Position numbers and translations under genes: made by a program. From Variovorax paradoxus (GTDB lineage Bacteria > Pseudomonadota > Gammaproteobacteria > Burkholderiales > Burkholderiaceae_C), in assembly GCF_018614915.1 (NCBI RefSeq), contig NZ_JAGGNU010000052.1, positions 87,408-151,407 of the forward strand: a stretch of DNA of 64,000 nt, written 5' to 3'. Numbering within the stretch: position 1 is the first letter of the stretch; each line of letters opens with the position of its first letter. The notes below the pieces were generated by a model. The model was given only the letters and a program-made list of their open reading frames with translations. It was not told where the DNA came from and did not search any database. Below are positions 56,284 to 64,000 of the stretch, piece by piece.

Positions 56284-57078
56284 TCAGGCCGCGGCGGGCG
56301 TGTTCGCGTTGTAGCCGAGCGCGCTCGAGATCTCGTTGGCGGTGGCCTGCAGCTTCGGCAGCCACCCATCGTCGAGCCGGTCTGCGGGCGCCGAAATCGA
56401 CAACCCTGCCACCAGTTTCCCCTGATCGTCGTAGATGCCGGCAGCCATGCAGCGCACGCCGAGCTCGAGCTCCTCGTTGTCGCGGGCGATGCCGTACTGG
56501 CGGGCCTTGGAAAGCTCGCGCTCCAGCGCCGGCAGTTGCGTGATGCTGTTGCGCGTGTGGCCGGCGAGGCCGGTTCGCGTCGCGTAGCTGCGCACGCGCT
56601 GGGGTTCGTCGAGTGCGAGGAACAGCTTGCCGGTGGAGGTCAGGTGGAGCGGGGCGCGGCCACCGATGGCGCGCACCACCTGCATGCCCGAGCGCTCGCT
56701 GTAGGCGCGCTCGATATAGACGATCTCGTCACCCTGCCGCATGCTGAGGTTCACCGGTTGCTGCGTGAGCTTGTGCAGCTCCCGCATCGGCGTCATCGCG
56801 GCATCGCGCACGTTGAGCCGCCCCTTGACCAGGTTTCCGAGCTCCAGCAGGCGCATGCCGAGCCGGTAGCTGCCGGCCTCCGGCCGGTCGACGAAGCGGC
56901 CGACCGCCAGGTCGTTCAGGATGCGATGGGTAGTGGACGGGTGCAAGCCCGTCTTTTCGCTGATTTCCTTCAACGAAATGGCTTCTTCCCGGGACGCCAG
57001 GACGTCGATCAGCGCGAACATGCGCTCGATCACTTGGATGACGGGCACGGCCGGGACGTCAGATTGGTGTTTTCTCAT
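56284..57078 (-). CDS. IclR family transcriptional regulator
   Basis: A 264-residue regulator with an N-terminal winged helix-turn-helix (AISLKEISEKTGLHPSTTHR then ILNDL) and a C-terminal IclR effector domain (LHLTSTGKLFLALDEPQRVR, GVRCMAAGIYDDQGKLVAGL and SISAPADRL). Start at the ATG at 57078; a TTG two codons earlier is possible. No target can be assigned; the adjacent genes on its strand (bpt, aat) lie upstream and are not obvious IclR targets. Confidence 0.9.
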   Translation of the reverse strand: MRKHQSDVPAVPVIQVIERMFALIDVLASREEAISLKEISEKTGLHPSTTHRILNDLAVGRFVDRPEAGSYRLGMRLLELGNLVKGRLNVRDAAMTPMRELHKLTQQPVNLSMRQGDEIVYIERAYSERSGMQVVRAIGGRAPLHLTSTGKLFLALDEPQRVRSYATRTGLAGHTRNSITQLPALERELSKARQYGIARDNEELELGVRCMAAGIYDDQGKLVAGLSISAPADRLDDGWLPKLQATANEISSALGYNANTPAAA

Positions 57079-57107
57079 GGGCAACGCGGGTGGAACCGGC
57101 TGCCATT

Positions 57108-57857
57108 TTACTTGGTGAAATGGGCTGGTGCTTGCCAGCGGCCCTCGATCAACAGTTCATGGGGGGCATAGCGCGCCTTGTAGTTCATCTTGGCGCTGCC
57201 CTCGATCCAGTAGCCGAGATAGACATGGGCGAGGCCCAGCTTGCGCGCCTGCTCGATCTGCCACAGCACGCTGTAATTGCCGTAGCCGGCGCCCGCCTCG
57301 GGCTCGTAGAAGGTGTAGACCGCGGAGAGTCCGTCGTTCAGCACGTCGAGGATCGACACCATCTTCAAGGCGCCCGCGCTGCCGTCCGGCCGAGGTTCGC
57401 GAAACTCCACCAGCCGGGAGTTGACCCGGCTCTGCAGCAGGAACTGGGTGTACTGGTCGATGCTGTCGTGATCCATGCCGCCGCCGGCATGGCGGCCGTT
57501 CTGGTAGCGAAGGTAGAGCTGGTAGTGCTCGGGTACGAAGCAGAGCTTCAGCACGCGGGCCTGCAGATCGGCATGGCGAGCCAAGGCACGGCGCTGGCTG
57601 CGATTGGGCTTGAACTCGTTGGCCAGCACGCGCAACGGGATGCAGGCGCTGCAGCCGTCGCAATGCGGCCGATAGGTGAACATTCCGCTGCGCCGGAAGC
57701 CGGCGAGCACCAGGTCCGAGTACGCGTCGTTGTGGATCAGGTGGCTCGGCGTCGCGACCTGCGAGCGCGCCTGCCTGTCCGGCAGGTAGCTGCACGGATA
57801 AGGCGCAGTCGCGTAGAACTGCAGCGTGTGGAGCGGGAGGTCCTTGAGGTGCGTCAC
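57108..57857 (-). CDS. bpt: aspartate/glutamate leucyltransferase (Bpt, Ate-related)
   Basis: Adds leucine to proteins with N-terminal Asp or Glu, marking them for ClpS/ClpAP under the N-end rule. The 249-residue protein has the conserved N-terminal cysteine region (YPCSYLPDRQARSQVATP and HCDGCSACIPLRV) and C-terminal GYWIEGSAKMNYKARYAPHE. Its start overlaps the stop of aat (ATGA), so the two N-end rule transferases are co-translated, a common pairing in this group. Confidence 0.95.
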   Translation of the reverse strand: MTHLKDLPLHTLQFYATAPYPCSYLPDRQARSQVATPSHLIHNDAYSDLVLAGFRRSGMFTYRPHCDGCSACIPLRVLANEFKPNRSQRRALARHADLQARVLKLCFVPEHYQLYLRYQNGRHAGGGMDHDSIDQYTQFLLQSRVNSRLVEFREPRPDGSAGALKMVSILDVLNDGLSAVYTFYEPEAGAGYGNYSVLWQIEQARKLGLAHVYLGYWIEGSAKMNYKARYAPHELLIEGRWQAPAHFTK

Positions 57858-58606
57858 GTCGGGAAGGAAGGTCGCGCAGGCAGGAGTTCAGACCAGTATA
57901 CGGGCTCGAAATGCCACGCCGGGCCTGCTTTCTGGCGCGCGTGGGTCACGTGCGACAGGAAGCGCTTGCGCGGCACCTCGTGCGCGCCGAGACTGGCCAG
58001 GTGGGTCGTGTTCTGCTGGCAGTCGATCATCGCGATGCCGTGCCGACGGCAGAACGAGACCAGCGCCGCCAGCGCGATCTTGGATGCATCCGGCCGGCGC
58101 GCGAACATCGATTCGCCGAACACAGCGCGCCCGATCGCTACACAGTAGAGGCCGCCCACGAGTTCGCCGTCTATCCAGGTCTCGACGCTGTGCGCATGGC
58201 CGGCGCGATGCAGTTCCATGTAGGCACGCACCATCTCGGGCAGGATCCAGGTGCCGGTCTGGCCGATGCGCGGCGTCTGCGAGCAGGCCTGGATCACCAT
58301 CTCGAAGCGGTGGTCGATGCGGATCTCGCAGCCCGCCGCGGAGCTGAAGCGCTCCAGCGTCTTGCGCAGCGAACGGTGAAGTCTGAAGGAGGCGACCTCG
58401 AGCACCATCCGCGGATCCGGGCTCCACCAGAGAATCGGCTGGCCCTCGCTGAACCAGGGAAAGACGCCATGGGCGTAGGCCCGAAGAAGGCTGGCGACGT
58501 CGAGCCCGCCGCCCGCGGCGAGAAGGCCGGGCACGGGGTCGGATTCGCCCCAGGCCGAGGCGGCATCGGGCAGTGGGTCACCGGGAGCAAGCCAGGGCAG
58601 TTGCAT
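57854..58606 (-). CDS. aat: leucyl/phenylalanyl-tRNA-protein transferase
   Basis: Transfers leucine or phenylalanine from tRNA to N-terminal Arg or Lys for N-end rule degradation. The 250-residue protein has PGLLAAGGGLDVASLLRAYA with HGVFPWF, ILWWSPDPRMVL, GHAHSVETWIDGELVGGLYC and ALVSFCRRHGIAMIDCQQ, all typical. Start at the ATG at 58606. Divergent from the molybdopterin subunit gene, with 116 bp between the starts. Confidence 0.95.
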   Translation of the reverse strand: MQLPWLAPGDPLPDAASAWGESDPVPGLLAAGGGLDVASLLRAYAHGVFPWFSEGQPILWWSPDPRMVLEVASFRLHRSLRKTLERFSSAAGCEIRIDHRFEMVIQACSQTPRIGQTGTWILPEMVRAYMELHRAGHAHSVETWIDGELVGGLYCVAIGRAVFGESMFARRPDASKIALAALVSFCRRHGIAMIDCQQNTTHLASLGAHEVPRKRFLSHVTHARQKAGPAWHFEPVYWSELLPARPSFPT

Positions 58607-58722
58607 GGTCGAAGGTATACACGGCTTCCACGAACGCGGCGCCGTCGCAAGCCGAATCTGCCCGAAGCCCATATAGTCGTTCTTGCATTTGCAGCCATCG
58701 CTCAACGCAAAGAAGGACCACG

Positions 58723-61050
58723 GTGACCACAGAAACCCAACCGATGCGCTTCGGCAGCGGCCAAGCCGTTCGACGACTCGAAGACGAAAGCCTCCTGGCC
58801 GGCGCCGGGCGGTTCACGGACGACGTCACGCTACCGAATCAGACTTTTCTCGCCTTCGTACGTTCCCCCTATCCGCACGCCCGGCTGGCGTCGATCGACA
58901 CCGCGTCGGCCGCCGCCATGCCCGGCGTGCTGCGCATCCTCACGGGGGCGGAGCTGGAGGGTGCCGGCGTCCAGCCGCTGCCGGGCGCCGCGGGCTTCAG
59001 GCGCGCCGATGGCGACTACGCGGCGCCGCCGCGGCACGTGCTGGCGCTTGATCGGGTGCGTTTCGTCGGCGAACCCGTCGCCGCCGTGATCGCCGAGACC
59101 GCGCGCGAGGCGCGCGATGCGGCCGAGGCGGTGATGGTCGACTACGAGGAGCTGCCGATGGTGGTCGACCTCGCCGGCGCGACCTCGGAGGGCGCGCCTC
59201 GGGTCTGGGACGAGGCCTCCGGCAACATCGCCGCCGAAATGCGCCACGGCAGCACGGAAGCGGCCAGCGCGGCCTTCGCCAAGGCCAGCCACGTGGTTGC
59301 GCTCGACGTGGTCAACCAGCGGGTGGTCGCGCTCACCATCGAGCCGCGCTCGGTGCTGGCCGATTTCGACGCGGCCTCGGAGCGGATCACGCTGCGCATG
59401 AGCACCCAGATGCCCTCGGGCGTGCGCACTTCGGTGTGCGACGCGATCGGCCTGCCCCAGGAACAGGTGCGCGTGGTGGTCGGCGACGTCGGCGGCGGCT
59501 TCGGCATGAAGACCAGCATCTATCCGGAAGACATCGTCGTGGCGTTTGCCGCGCGCGCCGTGCGGCGGCCGGTGAAATGGGTGGCCGAGCGCAGCGAAGA
59601 ATTCCTTTCGAGCTGGCACGGCCGCGACATCGAAGCCCATGCCGAGCTGGCGCTGGACGCCGATGGCAAGATCCTCGCCCTGCGCATCAAGACCCTCGCC
59701 AATGTCGGCGCCTATGCCGGCGGCACCGGCGTCGCGATCCAGCTGCTGATCGGCCCCTGGGTGCAGACCAGCGTCTACGACATCCAGACCATCGACTTCC
59801 ATTTCCTTGCGGTGCTGACCCACACCGCACCGACGGGCGCCTACCGCGGCGCGGGCCGGCCGGAGGCGATCTACACCATCGAGCGGCTGATGGACGAGGC
59901 TGCACGCCAGATCGGCATCGACCGCATCGAACTGCGTCGCCGCAACTTCATCCAGCCGGCGCAGATGCCCTACACGAACCCGATGCAGCAGACCTACGAC
60001 ACCGGCAAGTTCGAGTCGGTGATGGAGCAGGCGCTCGCGCTGGCCGACTGGCAGGGCTTCGAGGCGCGTGCAGCCGAATCGAAGCGCCAGGGCCGGCTGC
60101 GCGGGCTCGGCATCGCCACATTTCTCGAATGGACGGGCGGCAACGTGTTCGAGGAACGCGTGACCGTCTCGGTACAGGCCGACGGCATCATCGAGGTGTT
60201 CTCCGCCGTGAACGCGATGGGGCAGGGCATCGCGACCACGCTGGCGCAACTGGCGGTCGACGCCTTCGGCGTGCCGATCGAGAAAGTGCGCATCGTGCTC
60301 GGCGATACCGACCGCGGCGACGGCTTCGGCAGCGCCGGCTCGCGCTCGCTCTTCACCGGCGGCTCGGCGGTGCGCGTCGGTGCCGAGCGCACCATCGACC
60401 GCGCCAGGGAACTCGCCGCGCGGGAACTCGAAGTGGCACCCGCGGACGTGGAGTACGCGGCCGGCGTGTTCAAGGTCGCCGGCACCGACCTGCAGCTCGA
60501 CCTGTTCGCGCTGGCCGGGCGCCAGCCGGATCGGCAGATCTTCGTCGACTCCACCAGTGCCGTCGCCGGTCCGACCTGGCCCAACGGCTGCCACATCTGC
60601 GAGCTCGAGATCGACCCGCCCACGGGCGAGGTGAGCATACTGGCCTACGCCTCGGTCAACGACGTCGGCCGGGTGGTCAATCCGATGATCGTGCGGGGCC
60701 AGCTCGAAGGAGGGGCGGTGCAGGGCATCGGCCAGGCGCTGTGCGAGCGCGTGGTCTACGACATCGAAACCGGGCAGCCGCTGACCGGTAGCCTGATGGA
60801 CTACGCCGCGCCGCGCGCCGACATCGTCGCCTCGATGTTCAAGACCGAGATGGACCAGAGCACGCCCTGCCTCAACAACCCGCTGGGCGTGAAGGGCGTG
60901 GGCGAGCTGGGCACTATCGGCGCCACGCCGGCGGTCGTCAATGCCGTGGCCGACGCCCTGGCGCGCAACGGCCTGGCCGGGCGGACGCCGCACCTGGACA
61001 TGCCGCTGACGCCGGCGCGCCTGTGGCAGTGGATGCAGCCCGCGGGCTGA
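58723..61050 (+). CDS. xanthine dehydrogenase/CO dehydrogenase-family molybdopterin-binding subunit
   Basis: Large subunit of a molybdenum hydroxylase, 775 residues. It has the a/b-hammerhead domain at the N-terminus (FGSGQAVRRLEDESLLAGAG), molybdopterin-binding regions (GDVGGGFGMKT, AYRGAGRPEA, NAMGQGIATTLAQL) and the active-site glutamate near the C-terminus in GVKGVGELGTIG. The usual FAD and 2Fe-2S subunits are not encoded nearby, so partners must come from elsewhere or the protein works alone. The start is a GTG with AAGGA 5 nt upstream; an ATG seven codons later is an alternative. Substrate unknown. Confidence 0.9.
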   Translation: MTTETQPMRFGSGQAVRRLEDESLLAGAGRFTDDVTLPNQTFLAFVRSPYPHARLASIDTASAAAMPGVLRILTGAELEGAGVQPLPGAAGFRRADGDYAAPPRHVLALDRVRFVGEPVAAVIAETAREARDAAEAVMVDYEELPMVVDLAGATSEGAPRVWDEASGNIAAEMRHGSTEAASAAFAKASHVVALDVVNQRVVALTIEPRSVLADFDAASERITLRMSTQMPSGVRTSVCDAIGLPQEQVRVVVGDVGGGFGMKTSIYPEDIVVAFAARAVRRPVKWVAERSEEFLSSWHGRDIEAHAELALDADGKILALRIKTLANVGAYAGGTGVAIQLLIGPWVQTSVYDIQTIDFHFLAVLTHTAPTGAYRGAGRPEAIYTIERLMDEAARQIGIDRIELRRRNFIQPAQMPYTNPMQQTYDTGKFESVMEQALALADWQGFEARAAESKRQGRLRGLGIATFLEWTGGNVFEERVTVSVQADGIIEVFSAVNAMGQGIATTLAQLAVDAFGVPIEKVRIVLGDTDRGDGFGSAGSRSLFTGGSAVRVGAERTIDRARELAARELEVAPADVEYAAGVFKVAGTDLQLDLFALAGRQPDRQIFVDSTSAVAGPTWPNGCHICELEIDPPTGEVSILAYASVNDVGRVVNPMIVRGQLEGGAVQGIGQALCERVVYDIETGQPLTGSLMDYAAPRADIVASMFKTEMDQSTPCLNNPLGVKGVGELGTIGATPAVVNAVADALARNGLAGRTPHLDMPLTPARLWQWMQPAG

Positions 61051-61059
61051 AGCCCGGCC

Positions 61060-62241
61060 TCAGAACTCCTCGAGCGGCAGCCCGACGTAGTTCTCCGCCA
61101 GCGACGTCGAGGCGGCGCGCGAATGCACCAGGTAGTCGAGCTCGGCCTCCTGGATCTTCTGGCCGAACTCCCCGGTTTCCGGGAAGCGGTGCATCAGCGA
61201 GGTGAACCACCACGAGAAGCGCTCGGCCTTCCAGACGCGGCGCAGGCAGAGGTCGGAGTAGCGCTCGAGCGCCGAGGCGCTGCGTTCGCGGTAGAAGATC
61301 TCGACGGCACGCGAGAGATAGCCGACATCGGCCGTCGCCAGGTTCAGGCCCTTGGCGCCGGTCGGCGGCACGATGTGGGCCGCGTCGCCGGCCAGGAACA
61401 GGCTGCCGAAGCGCATCGGCTCGGCCACGAAGCTGCGCAGCGGTGCGATGCTTTTCTCGAGCGAGGGGCCGGTGACGAGCCGCTCGCGCGCCTCGGGGTC
61501 GAGGCGCAGGCGCAGCTCGTCCCAGAACGCCTCGTCGCTCCAGTTCTCCACGCGCTCCTCCGTCGGCACCTGCACGTAGAAGCGGCTGCGCGCGGCGCTG
61601 CGCATGCTGCACAGCGCAAAGCCCCGCTGCGTGTTGGCGTAGATCAGCTCGTGCGACACCGGCGGCACGTCGGCCAGCACGCCCAGCCACCCGAAGGGAT
61701 ACACCTTCTCGTAAGTGTGGATCGCCTGCGCCGGCACGCTGGCGCGGCTCACGCCGTGGTAGCCGTCGCAGCCGGCGATGAAGTCGCACTCGATTTCATG
61801 CGTGGCGCCGTCCTTCTGGTAGCGCACGCGCGGCGTGCCGGTGTCGAAGTCGTGCAGGCTGACCTGCGACGCGCCGTAGATGGTGCTGAGGCCTTCCGCC
61901 TCGCGTGCATTCATCAGATCGTGCGTCACCTCGGTCTGCCCGTAGACGGTGACCTGCTTGCCGCCGGTCAGGCCATGCATGTCGATGCGATGGCGTGCGC
62001 CCTTGAACAGCAGCTCGATGCCTCCGTGCGGCAGGCCCTCGGCCTTGGCGCGCGCGTCGACGCCGGCACGCGCGAGCAGGTCCATCGTGATCTGCTCCAG
62101 CACGCCGGCCCGGATGCGGCCCAGCACGTATTCGCCGGTCTGGCGCTCGATGATGACGTTGTCGATGCCGGCCTTGTAGAGCAACTGGCCGAGCAAGAGG
62201 CCGGCCGGGCCCGCGCCGATGATGGCGACCTGTGTGCGCAT
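61060..62241 (-). CDS. pobA: 4-hydroxybenzoate 3-monooxygenase
   Basis: FAD enzyme that hydroxylates 4-hydroxybenzoate to protocatechuate, feeding the beta-ketoadipate or 4,5-cleavage routes. The 393-residue protein has the FAD motif VAIIGAGPAGLLLG (residues 5-18), ERQTGEYVLGRIRAGVLEQ (typical PobA), the DG motif in FIAGCDGYHGVSR and LFLAGDAAHIVPPTGAKGLN. AGGAG lies 6 nt before the ATG. It is divergent from an IclR-type regulator, the standard pobA-pobR layout. Confidence 0.95.
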   Translation of the reverse strand: MRTQVAIIGAGPAGLLLGQLLYKAGIDNVIIERQTGEYVLGRIRAGVLEQITMDLLARAGVDARAKAEGLPHGGIELLFKGARHRIDMHGLTGGKQVTVYGQTEVTHDLMNAREAEGLSTIYGASQVSLHDFDTGTPRVRYQKDGATHEIECDFIAGCDGYHGVSRASVPAQAIHTYEKVYPFGWLGVLADVPPVSHELIYANTQRGFALCSMRSAARSRFYVQVPTEERVENWSDEAFWDELRLRLDPEARERLVTGPSLEKSIAPLRSFVAEPMRFGSLFLAGDAAHIVPPTGAKGLNLATADVGYLSRAVEIFYRERSASALERYSDLCLRRVWKAERFSWWFTSLMHRFPETGEFGQKIQEAELDYLVHSRAASTSLAENYVGLPLEEF

Positions 62242-62297
62242 GCGTGTCTCCTGTTGCGTAGACGCGAGCGTAGGACGATGCGATCTCCCAGGTTCAC

Positions 62298-62347
62298 TGC
62301 GATGACATCCTCTGTGCGATGATGACGCGGCCTGCGCGATGATCGCG
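62298..62347. promoter_or_regulatory. GCGATGA repeats and palindrome between pobA and its regulator
   Basis: GCGATGA occurs at 62299, 62316 and 62336 in the same orientation, and the last is part of the palindrome CGCGATGATCGCG (62335-62347). They lie 15-60 bp before the regulator start and 58-106 bp before pobA. PobR/PcaU-type IclR proteins bind repeated 10-bp boxes, so these are likely operator half-sites. Confidence 0.5.
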
Positions 62348-62361
62348 CAACACTTCGCGCC

Positions 62362-63132
62362 ATGACCATCGCCAAACCGGACTTCATCGAGGGCATTGCC
62401 AAGGGCATGGCCGTGCTCGAGAGCTTCGACACCGAGCGCCAGCGCCTCAACGCCACGCTGGCGGCCGAGCGCGCCGGCCTGACGCGCGCCGCCGCGCGGC
62501 GCCACCTGCTGACGCTCGCCCACCTCGGCTACCTCGAAACCGACGGCAGCTATTTCTGGATGGCGCCGAAGGTGCTGCGCTTTTCGGGCAGCTACCTGGC
62601 ATCGTCACGGCTGCCGCGCGCGCTGCAGCCCACGCTCAATCGGCTCGCGGCGCAGACGCAGGAGTCCTTCTCGGCCGTGGTGCTCGACGGCGAGGCGGTG
62701 GTCATCGTTGCGCGCAGCGGCAGCTACGGCGCGCCGACACGCGTGCTGGCCTACGGCCTGCATCTCGGGGCGCGCCTGCCGGCCCATGCCACGTCGACCG
62801 GCCGCGTGCTGCTTGCCGGCATGAGCGCGGCGCAGCTCACGCAGTGGCTCAAGGGCCGCAGCCTGCCGCGCCTCACGCCGCACACCATCACCCAGGCGCG
62901 CGTGCTGCGCCAGCGCATCGCCCAGGCGCGCAAGGACGACTTCTGCTTTGCCAGCGAGGAACACGAACTCGGCGTGCAGGCGCTGGCCGTGCCGCTGCGC
63001 GACATGCAGGGGCACACGGTGGCGGCGCTCAATGTCGTGCTGTCAGGCATGCGCCATCAGGAAGAGGCGCTGCGCCGCGACATGCTGCCGCTCCTGTTCG
63101 AGGCGGCGCGCGAGGTCAGGGCGCTGCTGTGA
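62362..63132 (+). CDS. IclR family regulator, PobR/PcaR-like
   Basis: A 256-residue regulator. The start PDFIEGIAKGMAVLESFDTE matches PcaR/PobR proteins. The helix-turn-helix covers LNATLAAERAGLTRAAARRH, and the IclR effector domain has LPAHATSTGRVLLAGMS and EEHELGVQALAVPLRD. It is divergent from pobA with a 120-bp shared region, so it probably activates pobA with 4-hydroxybenzoate. Confidence 0.92.
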   Translation: MTIAKPDFIEGIAKGMAVLESFDTERQRLNATLAAERAGLTRAAARRHLLTLAHLGYLETDGSYFWMAPKVLRFSGSYLASSRLPRALQPTLNRLAAQTQESFSAVVLDGEAVVIVARSGSYGAPTRVLAYGLHLGARLPAHATSTGRVLLAGMSAAQLTQWLKGRSLPRLTPHTITQARVLRQRIAQARKDDFCFASEEHELGVQALAVPLRDMQGHTVAALNVVLSGMRHQEEALRRDMLPLLFEAAREVRALL

Positions 63133-63195
63133 ACGCGCTTGAACTTCGCCGCCGCTACGATCTCGAACCGCCTTTCTCCCGCGGATGAACGAACG

Positions 63196-63855
63196 ATGCG
63201 ACTGCTGCTGCTCGAAGACGACGTGATGATCGGCGAGACCGTGCTGGACCTGCTGCGCGCCGAGAACTACGCGGTCGACTGGGTCAAGGACGGCGACGCT
63301 GCCGACACCGCGCTGCGCACGCAGCAATACGACCTGGTGCTGCTCGATCTCGGCGTGCCGCGCCGCGATGGGCTCGAGGTGCTGCGCGCGCTGCGCGCCC
63401 GCAAGCAGCGCATGCCGGTCCTGATCGCCACCGCGCGCGACTCGGTGCAGCAGCGCATCGAAGGCTTGGACGCCGGCGCCGACGACTACGTGCTGAAGCC
63501 CTATGACCTGGACGAACTGCTGGCGCGCATCCGCGCCTTGCTGCGGCGCGCGTCGGGCCGGGCCGAGCCGGTCTACGAGCACCTGGGCGTCAGCATCAAC
63601 CCATCGACGCGCGAGGTGGCCGTGGGCGGTCAGCCGGTGGTGCTGTCGGCGCGCGAATGGGCGGTGCTCGAGCCGCTGATCGCGCGGCCCGGCATGGTGC
63701 TCTCGCGCGCCCAGCTGGAAGAAAAGCTCTACGGCTGGAAGGACGAGATCAGCAGCAACGCGGTCGAGGTCTACGTGCACGGCCTGCGCAAGAAGCTCGG
63801 CGCCGACCTGATCCGCAACGTGAGGGGCGTGGGCTACATGGTGCCGAAGGAATGA
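63196..63855 (+). CDS. OmpR-family two-component response regulator
   Basis: A 219-residue regulator with a receiver domain (acidic pocket EDD at residues 7-9, phospho-acceptor D51 in LLDLGVPRRDG, Lys in YVLKPYD) and a C-terminal winged helix domain (LSAREWAVLEPLIARPGMVL to VRGVGYMVPKE). It is closest to the QseB/TctD/BasR group. The partner sensor kinase is expected directly downstream, beyond the window end. Start at the ATG at 63196. Confidence 0.93.
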   Translation: MRLLLLEDDVMIGETVLDLLRAENYAVDWVKDGDAADTALRTQQYDLVLLDLGVPRRDGLEVLRALRARKQRMPVLIATARDSVQQRIEGLDAGADDYVLKPYDLDELLARIRALLRRASGRAEPVYEHLGVSINPSTREVAVGGQPVVLSAREWAVLEPLIARPGMVLSRAQLEEKLYGWKDEISSNAVEVYVHGLRKKLGADLIRNVRGVGYMVPKE

Positions 63856-63868
63856 AGAGCGCCGCGTC

Positions 63869-63937
63869 GGGCCGCCCCAAGCAAGCTCGCGGCCCCTCGG
63901 GGGGCAGCGAGGACACGAAGTGCCGAGCGTGGGTGCC
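63869..63937. repeat. GC-rich palindromic repeat, copy 2
   Basis: Same element as at 41336-41405, in the same orientation: GGGCCGCCCCAAGC at the start, CCCCTCGGGGGG core, GCAGCGAGGACACG, and GTGCCGAGCGTGGG near the end. It begins 13 bp after the response regulator stop. It is repeated 86 bp further on. Confidence 0.85.
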
Positions 63938-63940
63938 GAC

Positions 63941-64000
63941 ATGAGCGCCGCGTCGGGCCGCCCCAAGCAAGCTCGCGGCCCCTCGGGGGGCAGCGAGGAC
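63941..64000 (+). CDS. possible 5' end of the downstream gene (sensor kinase?), starting within the repeat
   Basis: An ATG at 63941 opens a frame MSAASGRPKQARGPSGGSED that runs to the window end and consists of translated repeat. A short frame from 63852 (start inside the response regulator stop region) ends at 63944 and overlaps this ATG. A sensor kinase is expected next to the response regulator, but its true start may lie further on. Confidence 0.3.
   Translation, partial: MSAASGRPKQARGPSGGSED
63955..64000. repeat. GC-rich palindromic repeat, copy 3, cut by window end
   Basis: Tandem duplicate of the preceding copy at a spacing of exactly 86 bp; the shared part runs at least from 63943 to 64000. 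The window ends inside it. Confidence 0.85.

Noticed and set aside
58831..60993. 720-codon open frame antisense to the molybdopterin subunit gene
   Set aside because: Composition is typical of an antisense shadow, no motif is recognisable, and the plus strand encodes a full-length conserved protein.
63943..64000. The tandem repeat as a CRISPR or an integration site
   Set aside because: Only two units lie here, they share sequence with a copy at 41.3 kb, and no spacer or integrase is present; it is a dispersed palindromic repeat.

Overview
The window is about 64 kb of GC-rich chromosome from a betaproteobacterium, most likely a Comamonadaceae (Variovorax-like) member. Support comes from the gene content and order (dnaX-ybaB-recR, moaA-mobA-moeA, ilvB-ilvN-ilvC followed by pssA and leuA, bpt-aat, DUF3619/DUF3106 next to an ECF sigma factor), from many ATGA stop/start overlaps, and from a roughly 70-bp GC-rich palindromic repeat that I associate with this family. 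The species call is inference; no rRNA or tRNA gene is present to fix it. Coding density is very high, no gap without a gene exceeds 300 bp, and most of the window is core chromosome.

Layout. 1-8.5 kb: the 3' part of an AddA/RecB-like helicase-nuclease, a flavoprotein, the SRP RNA gene (ffs), an astacin-like protease and the dnaX-ybaB-recR-MAPEG block. dnaX carries an A9 tract at which a slip in either direction reaches a stop at once. 8.6-11.3 kb: an ABC importer of the nitrate/sulfonate type. 11.3-14.5 kb: mltD, a decayed gloB, a methyltransferase and rnhA. 14.5-18.1 kb: a cyclic-nucleotide-binding protein and the molybdenum cofactor genes moeA, mobA and moaA. 18.2-23.3 kb: an SDR enzyme and a two-gene signalling module (REC-PP2C-STAS protein plus hybrid kinase with HPt). 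23.35-24.32 kb: a scar made of a frameshifted Bug-protein tail, a truncated PIN toxin with an intact antitoxin, and a ZIP transporter tail.

24.3-33.1 kb: an aldehyde dehydrogenase and an exported peroxiredoxin, then divergently a tightly packed run of lipid-type genes: phospholipase-D lipoprotein, sterol desaturase-like enzyme, fatty-acid desaturase, a KAS III domain fused to a heme-oxygenase-like diiron-type domain, and three unrecognised genes. This run is the best candidate in the window for an undescribed pathway. 33.2-40.7 kb: a membrane pyrophosphatase with an added OmpA-like domain, head to head with the soluble pyrophosphatase, and an M20 peptidase/Bug pair divergent from a LysR regulator. 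40.7-46.9 kb: a FemAB-like acyltransferase interrupted in frame by the repeat, an EamA transporter, glnB with a sigma-54-like promoter, a LOG protein, and a sigma factor-DUF3619-DUF3106-RDD-dgkA operon.

47.1-55 kb: branched-chain amino-acid synthesis (ilvB, ilvN, ilvC), pssA, then a leucine leader peptide with attenuator ahead of two tandem leuA genes of different classes. 55-64 kb: a PBP7-like endopeptidase, an IclR regulator, bpt and aat (N-end rule transferases), a lone molybdopterin hydroxylase subunit, pobA with a divergent IclR regulator, and an OmpR-type response regulator followed by two copies of the repeat, inside which the next gene appears to start.
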